A model generated the notes under the pieces. That model was not told the origin of the DNA. It did not search any database and saw only the letters and a list, made by a program, of their open reading frames with translations. Position numbers and translations under genes: made by a program. 64,000 bases of DNA from Lysobacteraceae bacterium (GTDB taxonomy: Bacteria; Pseudomonadota; Gammaproteobacteria; Nevskiales; Nevskiaceae). Positions 8,334-16,618 of the stretch are shown here, piece by piece (positions within the stretch are counted from its first letter, which is position 1; each line of letters begins with the position of its first letter). The stretch spans positions 50,487-114,486 of the forward strand of contig PNMW01000073.1 of assembly GCA_013823855.1 (NCBI GenBank), given 5' to 3'.

Positions 8334-10412
8334 TCAGAACGCGTAGCTGACGCTCAAGGCCAGGTTGTCGCGGTCGTTGAGCACGTTGTAGATCCCGCCG
8401 CCGGTATAGAACTGGTACTGCAGGTTGAGCTTCAGGTTCTGGTTCAGCTCGACATCGAGCAGCGCGTACAGCGTCTTGCGGCCGGACACGAAGTTCGGGG
8501 TGTTGGCCGAGGAAATGCCGCCCAGATCGTGGAACAGCAGCAGCGCCGGCAGCAGCTGCACGCCTTCGATCAGGTTGTTGTAGGTCAGCCGGGCCAGGGT
8601 GCGGTAGCCGTAGGCCCAGGTCGTCGCGAAACCCTTCACCTGCTGGGTCGGGTTGATGCGCAGCGAGTTCGCCACGCCGTCCGGATCGCCGCTGCCGTCG
8701 GCGGCCGGGCCGTAGTGGGTGCGGTCTCCGGCACCCTCGAGCTGCAGTTTCGACAGCGGCGGCCGGTCGAGGATGGTGGTGGCGCTGAACTCGACGACCC
8801 AGGTCAGCGCGTTCGCCCCGAACGGGTTCTCGGTGATGCTGTACTGGCGGATGCCGGTCAGCGAGAACTGGCCGACCTGGAAGCGCTCCCAGCCGCGCAC
8901 CCGGTCGCCGCCGCCGATGGTGGTGCCGCGATAGCCGCTGAGGAAATCCGGAATCGCGGTGCGGGCACCGGGAATGGTCAGCGGTGCCGCGTTGCCGAGG
9001 ACCTGGGCCGGCAGCGGGATGTCGGCTTCCGGAAACGCCGGCTGCAGGCCGGCGAACAGCAGGTCGCTGACCGCCACCTGCAGCGGCAGGTTGGGCCGGT
9101 ACGAGGCCTCGCCGGCCAGCGACCACGGCCCGGCCGTGGTGTTGAAGCTCAGGCCCAGCAGCTGCACGCCTTCCGGGTAGTCGAGGAACGGCCGCAAGGT
9201 ATCGACCGGCAGCGGCTCGCGGCCCGCCGGCAGGCTGACCGCGCCGTTGAAGCCATTGCAGGCGACCAGCGCCGCCGCGAACGAGCCGGCCGCGCCGTCG
9301 CGCGTGCACGAGGCCTCGGCGGCGAACACGCTGAGATACGGCACCCGGCTGTGGTAGCGCATCAGCACCAGGCCCAGTTCGGTGCCGCTGTTGAGATCCT
9401 CGGCGTAGTACTTGAACTGGACGCCGAACTGGCCGTGATCGCCGGGGTAGCCGAAATCCTCGTCGAGCAGGCGCGCGGTGCGGGTGCTGCTGGAGATCAG
9501 CCGGGTCGCGCCGGGCGGGCGGTAGAGGCCGTCCGGATCGTTGGCGAACTGGCCGAGGCCGGTCATGATGAAACGACCGCCGCCGATCACGTTGCTGCCG
9601 GAAAAGAAACTGCCGACGGTATCCGGCATCAGCCGCTGCCAGCGCAGCTGGTAGAAGGCTTCGGCGGTCAGGCCGTCGCTGACTTCGCCGCTGACGCTGA
9701 GCGCCGGAATCGGGCGCAGGAACTCGTTGATCTGCGCGCCGGGCATCCGCACCACGTTGGCATCCAGCGGATTGGCGGCGCTCAGCGTGTTGAACTGGGT
9801 CAGCGAGGCTTCACCCCAGACCAGCAGCTGGTTGCCGAGGGTCACGGTGGCGTCTTCGCTGCTCAGGCTGACGCTCGCCTCGCGCCACTTGTAGCCGCGG
9901 GCGAAGCGCCGGGTCAGGCTGTCACGGCGCGGCACCCGGGCCGGCTGGAAGAGCGTATTGGTCCGGCTTTCGTCGAAATCGACGTTGACCGGATCGTAGT
10001 AGAAGATGCCGCGCAGCTTGGCGCTCAGCGGCCCGTAGCTCAGGTTCACCGTCGGCGTGAACTTGGTGGTCGCGGCGACCGGATCGAACTTGTCGTAGTT
10101 GAGATTGCCGTTGTCGGAGTTGACGCCGGCATAGGCGCCGACCGCGTTGATCAGCCGCTGGTTCGGCTCCGGGCTGCCGGACAGCGACATGCAGTCGTCC
10201 GGCGCGCACAGCAGCTGCTGGCCGGGCACGTCGGTCTTGCCGAGCAGGCGCTGGTCGCGGTCGCTGGTGCGGATCGCGACGCCGGTGCTGAGCACGCCGC
10301 CGACCTCGGCATGGAAGTCGCCGCGATCGAATTCCAGCGCGGCGACCGGCGCGGCGAGCAGCAGCGCAGCGGCCAGCAGCGCCGGGAACCACGTGTTCGG
10401 TATCGTGCCCAT
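8334..10412 (-). CDS. DUF1302 family outer-membrane protein
   Basis: Predicted outer-membrane beta-barrel of the DUF1302 family, 692 residues. DUF1302 proteins commonly occur in clusters for breakdown of hydrophobic compounds, with an AraC regulator nearby, and are thought to aid substrate uptake or sensing; the function is not proven. The ATG at 10412 has GGGGGAG 3 nt upstream and opens with a signal peptide (FPALLAAALLLAAPVAAL) followed by EFDRGDFHAEVGGVLSTG, the usual mature start. The body is rich in alternating aromatic/polar strands and ends in aromatic YAF, as outer-membrane proteins do. It is divergent from the AraC gene at 10558 with 145 nt between them. Confidence 0.85.
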   Translation of the reverse strand: MGTIPNTWFPALLAAALLLAAPVAALEFDRGDFHAEVGGVLSTGVAIRTSDRDQRLLGKTDVPGQQLLCAPDDCMSLSGSPEPNQRLINAVGAYAGVNSDNGNLNYDKFDPVAATTKFTPTVNLSYGPLSAKLRGIFYYDPVNVDFDESRTNTLFQPARVPRRDSLTRRFARGYKWREASVSLSSEDATVTLGNQLLVWGEASLTQFNTLSAANPLDANVVRMPGAQINEFLRPIPALSVSGEVSDGLTAEAFYQLRWQRLMPDTVGSFFSGSNVIGGGRFIMTGLGQFANDPDGLYRPPGATRLISSSTRTARLLDEDFGYPGDHGQFGVQFKYYAEDLNSGTELGLVLMRYHSRVPYLSVFAAEASCTRDGAAGSFAAALVACNGFNGAVSLPAGREPLPVDTLRPFLDYPEGVQLLGLSFNTTAGPWSLAGEASYRPNLPLQVAVSDLLFAGLQPAFPEADIPLPAQVLGNAAPLTIPGARTAIPDFLSGYRGTTIGGGDRVRGWERFQVGQFSLTGIRQYSITENPFGANALTWVVEFSATTILDRPPLSKLQLEGAGDRTHYGPAADGSGDPDGVANSLRINPTQQVKGFATTWAYGYRTLARLTYNNLIEGVQLLPALLLFHDLGGISSANTPNFVSGRKTLYALLDVELNQNLKLNLQYQFYTGGGIYNVLNDRDNLALSVSYAF

Positions 10413-10557
10413 CGCTCCCCCGGCGCGTCGTGATGCGCGCGCTGCTGAACCGCAAGCGCCTGTTGTAGGCCAGCGCGGCCCCCCACGCTCGACCTTGCGG
10501 GACATACTCTGGGCACAGCGGGACAAGAGCCGCAAAGGCCAGACGGATGCGGATGCG

Positions 10558-11580
10558 ATGAGCGAGGACGCGACAACCATCAATACCTGGGCGATTGCGC
10601 TGGTGCGCACGCTCGATGCCCGTGGCTGCGCCGGCCGCGCGCTGCTGGTCGAGGCCGGGCTCGACCCGGCGCTGCTCGGCGATCCCAACGGCCGGGTGCC
10701 GGTGTCCGGCATGGTCCGCCTGTGGCGGCTGGCGGTCGCCGCCACCGGCGATCCCTGCCTGGGCCTGAAGGTGGCCGCCTACGTGCAGCCGGCCACCTTC
10801 CATAGCCTGGGCCTGGCGCTGCTGGCCAGCCAGACGCTCGAAGACGCGCTGCTGCGCTCGGCGCGCTACTCGCGCATCGTCAGCAATGCGGTCACGGTGC
10901 GCATCGAACGCGGCGCGACCGAAGCCCGGCAGGTCGTCGAATGGCGGATGGCGACCCCGGTGGTCGAGGAAGCCATCGATCTGGTGATGGCCTCGACGGT
11001 CAAGATGGGCCTGCTGCTGCTGGCCATCGACCCGGCGGCGCAGCGGCCGATGCACCTGCGCCTGCGCCGCGCGGCGACACCGGCGATGCGCGCCGAGTTC
11101 GCCGCCCACTTCGCCTGCCCGATCGACTTCGAGGCCGGCGAGAACTCGCTGGCGCTGCCGCTGGAGTGGCTGGACCGGCCGCTGCCGATGGCCAATCCGC
11201 AGCTCGCGCGGCAGAACGACCTGGTGGTCATGGAATACCTCGCCCGCCACGACGGTTCGCGGCTGGCCGAAAAGGTCCGTGCGCTGCTGGTCAGCCGGCT
11301 GCCGGCCGGCGAGCCGTCGCGGGCCGAGGTCGCGCAGGCGCTGCTGCTGTCGGAGAAGACCCTGCAGCGCCGCCTGCGCGACGAGGACACCAGCTACCAG
11401 CAGCTGCTCGACGAGCTGCGCCGCGACCTGGCGCAGAAATACCTCCGGGAACCGACCGCGTCGGTCTGCGAGGTGACCTTCCGGCTCGGCTTTTCGGACC
11501 AGAGCAGCTTCACGCGCGCGTTCCGCCGCTGGACCGGCCAGACCCCCGGCGAGTACCGCAGCCAGCCGGACCGGCCCTGA
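10558..11580 (+). CDS. AraC family transcriptional regulator (OruR/ArgR type)
   Basis: Cytoplasmic regulator of 340 residues. It has an N-terminal ligand-binding domain of the Arabinose_bd/PF12625 type (about 15-200) and a C-terminal double helix-turn-helix domain (about 240-335) with SEKTLQRRLRDEDTSYQQLLDELR and VTFRLGFSDQSSFTRAFRRWTGQTPGEY split between its two HTHs. The ATG at 10558 gives the standard length; in-frame upstream codons are poor in coding character. It sits between the divergent DUF1302 gene and the co-directional 11.7-24.8 kb cluster, so it probably controls one or both in response to the substrate. Confidence 0.9.
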   Translation: MSEDATTINTWAIALVRTLDARGCAGRALLVEAGLDPALLGDPNGRVPVSGMVRLWRLAVAATGDPCLGLKVAAYVQPATFHSLGLALLASQTLEDALLRSARYSRIVSNAVTVRIERGATEARQVVEWRMATPVVEEAIDLVMASTVKMGLLLLAIDPAAQRPMHLRLRRAATPAMRAEFAAHFACPIDFEAGENSLALPLEWLDRPLPMANPQLARQNDLVVMEYLARHDGSRLAEKVRALLVSRLPAGEPSRAEVAQALLLSEKTLQRRLRDEDTSYQQLLDELRRDLAQKYLREPTASVCEVTFRLGFSDQSSFTRAFRRWTGQTPGEYRSQPDRP

Positions 11581-11699
11581 TCCGGGTCTGGGCCGCAGCG
11601 CTGTCCCGAGCGGCCCAAGCGCTGGCCGGGAAGGGCAAGACGGCGCCGGTCGGCGGGTCTAGTGTCGAGGCCTGCATGAACCGGCGGAGGGCAGCGGCG

Positions 11700-12365
11700 A
11701 TGACCGGAATCAAGGAGCGGCTCCAGCGCCGCTGGCTGCCGCGGCTGGTGGTTGCACTGGCGCGCCGGCAACGGGCCCGTCCATTGCCGGCCGCGGCTGC
11801 GATCGAGCTGTACTTCGCCTGCGACGACCCCTGTGCGGCGATCGCCCTGCCGGCGCTGGCGGCGCTCGCCGCCGAGCGCGGCGTGCCGCTGCAGCTCTAT
11901 CCGCTGATCGCGCGTGGCATCGGCGGCGACCCGGCCGCCGACGCCCGTGCGCGGCACGCCGTTCGCGATGCCGATCGGCTGGCTCGTCGTGGGGGCCGCC
12001 AGCTGTCGCGCCGCTCGCCGCTGGCGGCGGCCGACACCGCATTCCTCGCCGGCTGGATCGAAAGCCTGCGCGGCACGCCGGCCATGGTCCCGTTCGCGAT
12101 CGCCGTGATCGAGCAGCTGTGGCTTGTCGATGGCGATACGCCGCCCGCCGCCAGCCACTATGCGCCGCTGTTCCACCGCATGGCCGGCCACCCCGCGCCG
12201 TCGCCGGAGGCGACCCAGCCGTCGCTGGCTGCCAACCATCGCCGGCTGCGCCGGCTGGGCCACTGGGAATCTCCGGCCGCGCGGATCGGCGGCGAATGGT
12301 TCTTCGCCCACGAACGCCTTGCCCAGATCGGCGAATGCCTCGATCGCCGGAAGGCCCGCGCATGA
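11700..12365 (+). CDS. DsbA/HCCA-isomerase-like thioredoxin-fold protein
   Basis: Protein of 221 residues with the thioredoxin-like DsbA/2-hydroxychromene-2-carboxylate isomerase fold, inferred from an N-terminal beta strand (AIELYFACDDPC), a helical middle and a C-terminal segment (GGEWFFAHERLAQIGECL) that matches the end of this family. The N-terminal CDDPC has two cysteines in CxxxC spacing rather than a DsbA CxxC, so redox activity is uncertain. The ATG at 11700 has GGAGGG 8 nt upstream; an alternative in-frame ATG lies at 11676. The stop overlaps the next gene start (ATGA), which encodes a related fold, so the two may form a heteromer or act in one pathway. Confidence 0.65.
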   Translation: MTGIKERLQRRWLPRLVVALARRQRARPLPAAAAIELYFACDDPCAAIALPALAALAAERGVPLQLYPLIARGIGGDPAADARARHAVRDADRLARRGGRQLSRRSPLAAADTAFLAGWIESLRGTPAMVPFAIAVIEQLWLVDGDTPPAASHYAPLFHRMAGHPAPSPEATQPSLAANHRRLRRLGHWESPAARIGGEWFFAHERLAQIGECLDRRKARA

Positions 12366-12979
12366 CCGCGACCGTCGAATACTTCTTCTCGTTCCGCAGC
12401 CCTTACTCGTACCTGTCGGCGGCGCGCGCCTTCGCGCTGCCGGCGCGCTACGACATCGAACTCATCTGGCGCGGCGTGCGGCCGATGGCGATGCGCGGCC
12501 AGCCGCTGCCGCGCGACAAGCAGCTGTACATCCTGCGTGACGCGGCGCGCGAGGCCGATCGCCTCGGCCTGCCGTTCGGGCGCATTCATGACCCGCTCGG
12601 CGATGGCGTCTGGCGCTGCCTGTGCATCGCCGAATGGGCGAACCAGCGCGGCCGGCTGGCGGGCTTCGTGACCCGCGCCGCGCAGGCGATCTGGGGCGAG
12701 GCGGTCGAAGTCGCCGCCGATGCGCCGCTGCGCGCGGTCTGTGAGGCGAGCGGGCTCGACTGGGCCGATTGCCAGCGCGCGATCGCCTCCGCCGATTACC
12801 GCGCCCAGGTCGAAGCCAATACCGCGCGGCTCGCCGCGCTCGGCCAGTGGGGCGTGCCGACCTTCATCCACGACGGCGAGGCCTACTGGGGCCAGGACCG
12901 CATCGAGGATCTCGAAGCCGCACTGGACCGCGCCGGCCTGCGCCGCCCGGTCCCGCGCGTCGACGGGATCGCCGCCTGA
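12362..12979 (+). CDS. 2-hydroxychromene-2-carboxylate isomerase family protein
   Basis: Glutathione-dependent isomerase-like protein, 205 residues. The N-terminal EYFFSFRSPYSYLSAAR contains the serine-proline turn of HCCA isomerases, which use a Ser to bind glutathione thiol. The C-terminal QWGVPTFIHDGEAYWGQDRIEDLEAAL is the family signature. Family members isomerise aromatic ring-cleavage intermediates or other unsaturated acids. The neighbours (GST-like genes, hydrolases, sulfatases) fit a catabolic role. Start and stop overlap both neighbours (ATGA at 12362 and TGATG at 12977). Confidence 0.85.
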   Translation: MTATVEYFFSFRSPYSYLSAARAFALPARYDIELIWRGVRPMAMRGQPLPRDKQLYILRDAAREADRLGLPFGRIHDPLGDGVWRCLCIAEWANQRGRLAGFVTRAAQAIWGEAVEVAADAPLRAVCEASGLDWADCQRAIASADYRAQVEANTARLAALGQWGVPTFIHDGEAYWGQDRIEDLEAALDRAGLRRPVPRVDGIAA

Positions 12980-14025
12980 TGCGCCGCAGCCGGGCCATCG
13001 CCGCGGTCGCGTTCGCGCTGGTCGTGGCGGCTGTCGTCGCGTTCCGCGCGCCGCTGCTGCAGCGCGTCGTCGATGCCCGCATCGACGCCAACCTGCGCCG
13101 CGCCGACACCGGCCTGCTCGACGACGGCCAGCTGCACGTCGTGCTCTGCGGCACCGCCGCGGCGCTGCCCGACCCCGACCGCGCCGGTCCCTGCACGGCG
13201 ATCCTCGCCGACGGCCAGTTCCTGCTGATCGACGCCGGGCCGGGCTCCTGGCGGGTGCTCGATCGCCTGAACCTGCCGGTTGCGCGGCTGTCGGCACTGC
13301 TGCTGACGCACCTGCATTCCGATCACATCGGCGAGGTCGGCGAAGCGATCGAGCAGAGCTGGATCGCCGGCCGCCGGCAGCCGCTGCCGGTTTACGGTCC
13401 GCCCGGCACCGACGACGTGGTGGCCGGCTTCGCGCAGGCCTACCGGCGCGACGTCGGCTACCGCGTCGCCCATCACGGCGCCGAGGCGATGCCGGGCGAG
13501 GCCGCAGCGGCGATCGCCCAGGTGATCGCGCCGCCGGAAGGCAGCGCGGCGGTGCCGGTGTTCGTCACCAACGGGCTGACGGTGGAGGCGTTCCGCGTCG
13601 AGCACGCGCCGGTCGATGTCGCCTACGGCTACCGCATCCGCTGGCGCGGCCGCACGGTGGTGATCAGCGGCGACACCCGGAAATCGCGGTCGGTGATCGA
13701 CAACGCGCGCGGTGCCGACCTGCTGCTGCACGAAGCGCTGGCGAGCGCGATGACCGGCCGCGCCGTCGAACGCGCCACCGCGCTCGGCATCACCCGCACC
13801 GCCAAGCTCGCCGGCGATGTCGCCGACTACCACACGACCCCGGTCGAAGCCGCCGAGGTCGCGCAGGCGGCCGGCGTGCAGCGGCTGGTCTACACCCACG
13901 TCTTTCCGCCGCTGCCGAACGCGCTCGCGCGCCGGCTGTTCCTGGCCGGCACCGCCGAGGCCTACGACGGCCCGCAGCGGCTCGGCGAGGACGGCCTGCG
14001 GATCGATTTCGCGCCGCGCCCCTGA
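12979..14025 (+). CDS. Membrane-anchored metallo-beta-lactamase-fold hydrolase, AtsA/RNase Z-like
   Basis: Metal-dependent hydrolase of 348 residues with one N-terminal transmembrane helix (AIAAVAFALVVAAVVAF). The catalytic domain shows LLLTHLHSDHIGEVGEAI (HxHxDH, about 103-120), YGYRIRWRGRTVVISGDTRKS (about 216-236) and a final His in VYTHVFPP. The order and the HEA...GRxVVxSGDTR pattern resemble metallo-type arylsulfatases such as Pseudoalteromonas AtsA and RNase Z-like hydrolases. A sulfate-ester substrate would suit the sulfatase next door, but this is inference. The start ATG overlaps the upstream stop (TGATG). Confidence 0.8.
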   Translation: MRRSRAIAAVAFALVVAAVVAFRAPLLQRVVDARIDANLRRADTGLLDDGQLHVVLCGTAAALPDPDRAGPCTAILADGQFLLIDAGPGSWRVLDRLNLPVARLSALLLTHLHSDHIGEVGEAIEQSWIAGRRQPLPVYGPPGTDDVVAGFAQAYRRDVGYRVAHHGAEAMPGEAAAAIAQVIAPPEGSAAVPVFVTNGLTVEAFRVEHAPVDVAYGYRIRWRGRTVVISGDTRKSRSVIDNARGADLLLHEALASAMTGRAVERATALGITRTAKLAGDVADYHTTPVEAAEVAQAAGVQRLVYTHVFPPLPNALARRLFLAGTAEAYDGPQRLGEDGLRIDFAPRP

Positions 14026-14042
14026 TCGGGAGAACCACCGCC

Positions 14043-15794
14043 ATGACCGACGATCCGAAGCTGTCGCGCCGCGCCTTCAACCGCGCGCTGGCGCTCGGCG
14101 GTGCCGCGCTGGCCGCGGGTGCCGGGGCCGGCTTCGCCGCCGGCGAGCCGGTGCCGGACGCGCCAGCCATTGCCCGGCGGCGGCGGCCGAACATCCTGCT
14201 GATCGTCAGCGATCAGGAGCGCGGCTGGCCGGACCTGCCGGCCGGGCTGGGCCTGTCGGCGCACGAATGGCTGCGCAGCCGCGGCACCGGGTTCGACAAC
14301 TACAACGTGCACACCACGCCGTGCTCGCCGTCGCGCTCGACCTTGTACACCGGCCTGCACACGCAGCTGACCGGCATCACCTCGAACGTCGGCGCGCCGC
14401 CGTTCCCGACCCTGGCCAAGGTGCCGACGCTCGGCCACCTGCTGCGCGAACAGGGCTACTACACGGCCTACAAGGGCAAGTGGCACCTGTCCGACGTGCC
14501 GACCGGCGTCAATGTCCGCTACGGCCCGTTCCACGGCGCGCGGGCAGCGCTGGAGCCGTTCGGCTTCGCCGACTACAGCGACAACGGCATCGCCGATGGC
14601 GCGACCTGGAGCGGCTACAAGTTCGATGGCGAGGTCGCCTCCAACGCCTGCCAGTGGCTCAGCGACCACGGCCGCAGCCTCGACCGGCCATGGCTGCTGG
14701 CGGTCAACTTCGTCAACCCGCACGACATCGTCTTCTACGACGACGAGGATCGCGCCCAGAGCCGCAGCCGGCTCGATCGCGACTATCTGTCGCCACTGTC
14801 GCCGCCGCCGGCATCGGATCTGTATCGCCAGTACTGGGACCTGCCGCTGCCGAAGAGCTGGGCGGCCGACGACCTGTCGACCAAGCCCTGGGCGCAGCGC
14901 TCGTACGTCGAGTTCTGCGCCGGCCTCTACGGCCGCATCGATCCCAGGGACGAAAGCCGCTGGCGCCGTTACCAGAGCTACTACTACAACTGCATCCGCG
15001 ACGTCGATGCCCACACCTTGACCGTGCTCGAGCACCTGCAGCGGCTCGGGCTCGATGACAACACGGTGATCGTCTACACCTCCGACCACGGCGACATGCT
15101 CGGCGCCCACGGCCTGCGCCAGAAAGGCCCGACGATGTACAAGGAAAACGTCCGCGTGCCGCTGATCGTCTGCCACCCGGAGCATCGCAGCGGCGCCACG
15201 ACACAGGCGCTGGCCGGGCCGATCGACGTGCTGCCGACCCTGCTCGGCATCGCCGGCGTCAGCGATGCGCAGCGCGCCGAACGCTACCCGGCGCTGAAAG
15301 GCGTGAACCTGATGCCGGCGGTCGCCGACGCCACGGCGCGCACCGAACGTGACCGCCGTGGCGTGCTCTACGACTACAACACCACCCTGTACATCGACCC
15401 CGAGGCGGCGCTGCGGGTGATCGCCAGCCACGAGGACGCCGGCTGGTGGCCGCTGTTCAAGGCCAATCTGGCGCTCGGCCACTTCGGGCCCCGGCTCGAT
15501 CATCCCGGCCTGTTCCGCGGCGTGCACGATGGCCGCTACAAGTTCGCGCGCTACTTCCGGCCGGACCAGCACCACATCCCGAAGGACTGGGCGACCCTGC
15601 TCGCCCACAACGAGCTGGAGCTGTACGACACCGCTGCCGATCCCGACGAGCTGGTCAATCTCGCCGCGAATCCCGAAGCCCATCGCGACACCATCCTTCG
15701 GCTCAACGCCATGACCAATGCGCTGATCGCCGAGGAGATCGGCTTCGACGACGGCCGCGAGCATGTCGGCCCGACCTTCCTGTTCGACCTGTGA
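14043..15794 (+). CDS. Tat-exported type I sulfatase
   Basis: Formylglycine-dependent sulfatase of the alkaline phosphatase superfamily, 583 residues. The N-terminus LSRRAFNRALALGGAALAAG is a twin-arginine signal, so it folds in the cytoplasm and acts in the periplasm. The catalytic motif is CSPSRSTLYTG, with Cys94 as the residue expected to become formylglycine. Metal ligands appear in NILLIVSDQE (about 54) and VIVYTSDHGDMLGAHGL (about 344), followed by a Lys in the KGPTMYKE segment. No formylglycine-generating enzyme gene is present in the window. It starts 17 nt after the metallo-hydrolase gene, with a weak GGAG upstream. Confidence 0.92.
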   Translation: MTDDPKLSRRAFNRALALGGAALAAGAGAGFAAGEPVPDAPAIARRRRPNILLIVSDQERGWPDLPAGLGLSAHEWLRSRGTGFDNYNVHTTPCSPSRSTLYTGLHTQLTGITSNVGAPPFPTLAKVPTLGHLLREQGYYTAYKGKWHLSDVPTGVNVRYGPFHGARAALEPFGFADYSDNGIADGATWSGYKFDGEVASNACQWLSDHGRSLDRPWLLAVNFVNPHDIVFYDDEDRAQSRSRLDRDYLSPLSPPPASDLYRQYWDLPLPKSWAADDLSTKPWAQRSYVEFCAGLYGRIDPRDESRWRRYQSYYYNCIRDVDAHTLTVLEHLQRLGLDDNTVIVYTSDHGDMLGAHGLRQKGPTMYKENVRVPLIVCHPEHRSGATTQALAGPIDVLPTLLGIAGVSDAQRAERYPALKGVNLMPAVADATARTERDRRGVLYDYNTTLYIDPEAALRVIASHEDAGWWPLFKANLALGHFGPRLDHPGLFRGVHDGRYKFARYFRPDQHHIPKDWATLLAHNELELYDTAADPDELVNLAANPEAHRDTILRLNAMTNALIAEEIGFDDGREHVGPTFLFDL

Positions 15795-16618
15795 GCCGCC
15801 TCCTCGCGCCACTGCTGGCGTTCGCGCTCGGCGCGCTGGCAATGGCCGCGTGGACGCGCCATGCCGCCGCGCGCGATGCCCGCAGCATCGCGATCACGCC
15901 GGCGCTGCATGCCGCGCTCGATGCCGCCCTTGAGACCGGCCGCTGGCTCGACGAGGAAGTGCTGGTCCGCGAAGCGCTGGCGCGCGGCTACGCGCTCGAT
16001 GACCAGATCGTCCGCCGCCAGCTGCAGCGGCGCCTGCGCAGTGCGCTGCTCGCCGAAGCGCCGCCGACGCCGGTCGACGACGCGGCACTGGCCGGCTGGC
16101 TCGCTGCCCACGCCGACCGCTACCAGGCGCAGCCGCGCTGGAGTTTCGAGCAGGTGTACCTGAGCCGCGCGACGCATGGCGCGGCGCTCGACGCGGCGGC
16201 TGCGGCGGTCGGCGCGAGGCTCGCCGCCAGCCCGGACCAGACGGCTGCGCTCGGCGATCCATTCCCGCAGGGCCGGCGCTACGAGCAGGTCAGCAGCGCG
16301 CAGGTCGAGGCCGCGTTCGGCGGCCCGCTGCTGCAGCGCCTCGCGGCCTGCGCGCCGAACCGCTGGTGCGGCCCGGTGACGACCTCGCTCGGCGCCCACT
16401 GGCTGCGCCTGCACGCGGCCGAGCCGGCCCGCACCCTGACGCTTGACGAGGCGCGCAGCCATCTGCGCGCCGATCTCGAACACGAGCAGCAACAGCAGCA
16501 GCTGCGCGCCGGGCTGGATCGCCTGCGCGCCGGCTGGCGGCTGGTCGATGACCCGGCCGGGCTCGGCATCCAGCCGCTGCCGCCGGCGCAGGAACACGAA
16601 CACGGGGAGACACCATGA
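15791..16618 (+). CDS. PpiC/parvulin-type peptidyl-prolyl isomerase-like protein
   Basis: Predicted envelope protein of 275 residues with an N-terminal signal/anchor (LLAPLLAFALGALAMAAW), a SurA-N-like helical region (about 35-100), and a parvulin-like domain (about 110-225: WSFEQVYLS, GDPFPQGRRYEQVS, WCGPVTTSLGAHWLRL). It would assist folding of secreted proteins, perhaps the sulfatase or the DUF3604 protein it lies between. The start is a GTG overlapping the sulfatase stop (GTGA). The C-terminus is coiled, Glu/Gln-rich, and ends in HEHGETP, overlapping the next ATG. The isomerase activity is inferred from the fold only. Confidence 0.75.
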   Translation: MSRLLAPLLAFALGALAMAAWTRHAAARDARSIAITPALHAALDAALETGRWLDEEVLVREALARGYALDDQIVRRQLQRRLRSALLAEAPPTPVDDAALAGWLAAHADRYQAQPRWSFEQVYLSRATHGAALDAAAAAVGARLAASPDQTAALGDPFPQGRRYEQVSSAQVEAAFGGPLLQRLAACAPNRWCGPVTTSLGAHWLRLHAAEPARTLTLDEARSHLRADLEHEQQQQQLRAGLDRLRAGWRLVDDPAGLGIQPLPPAQEHEHGETP

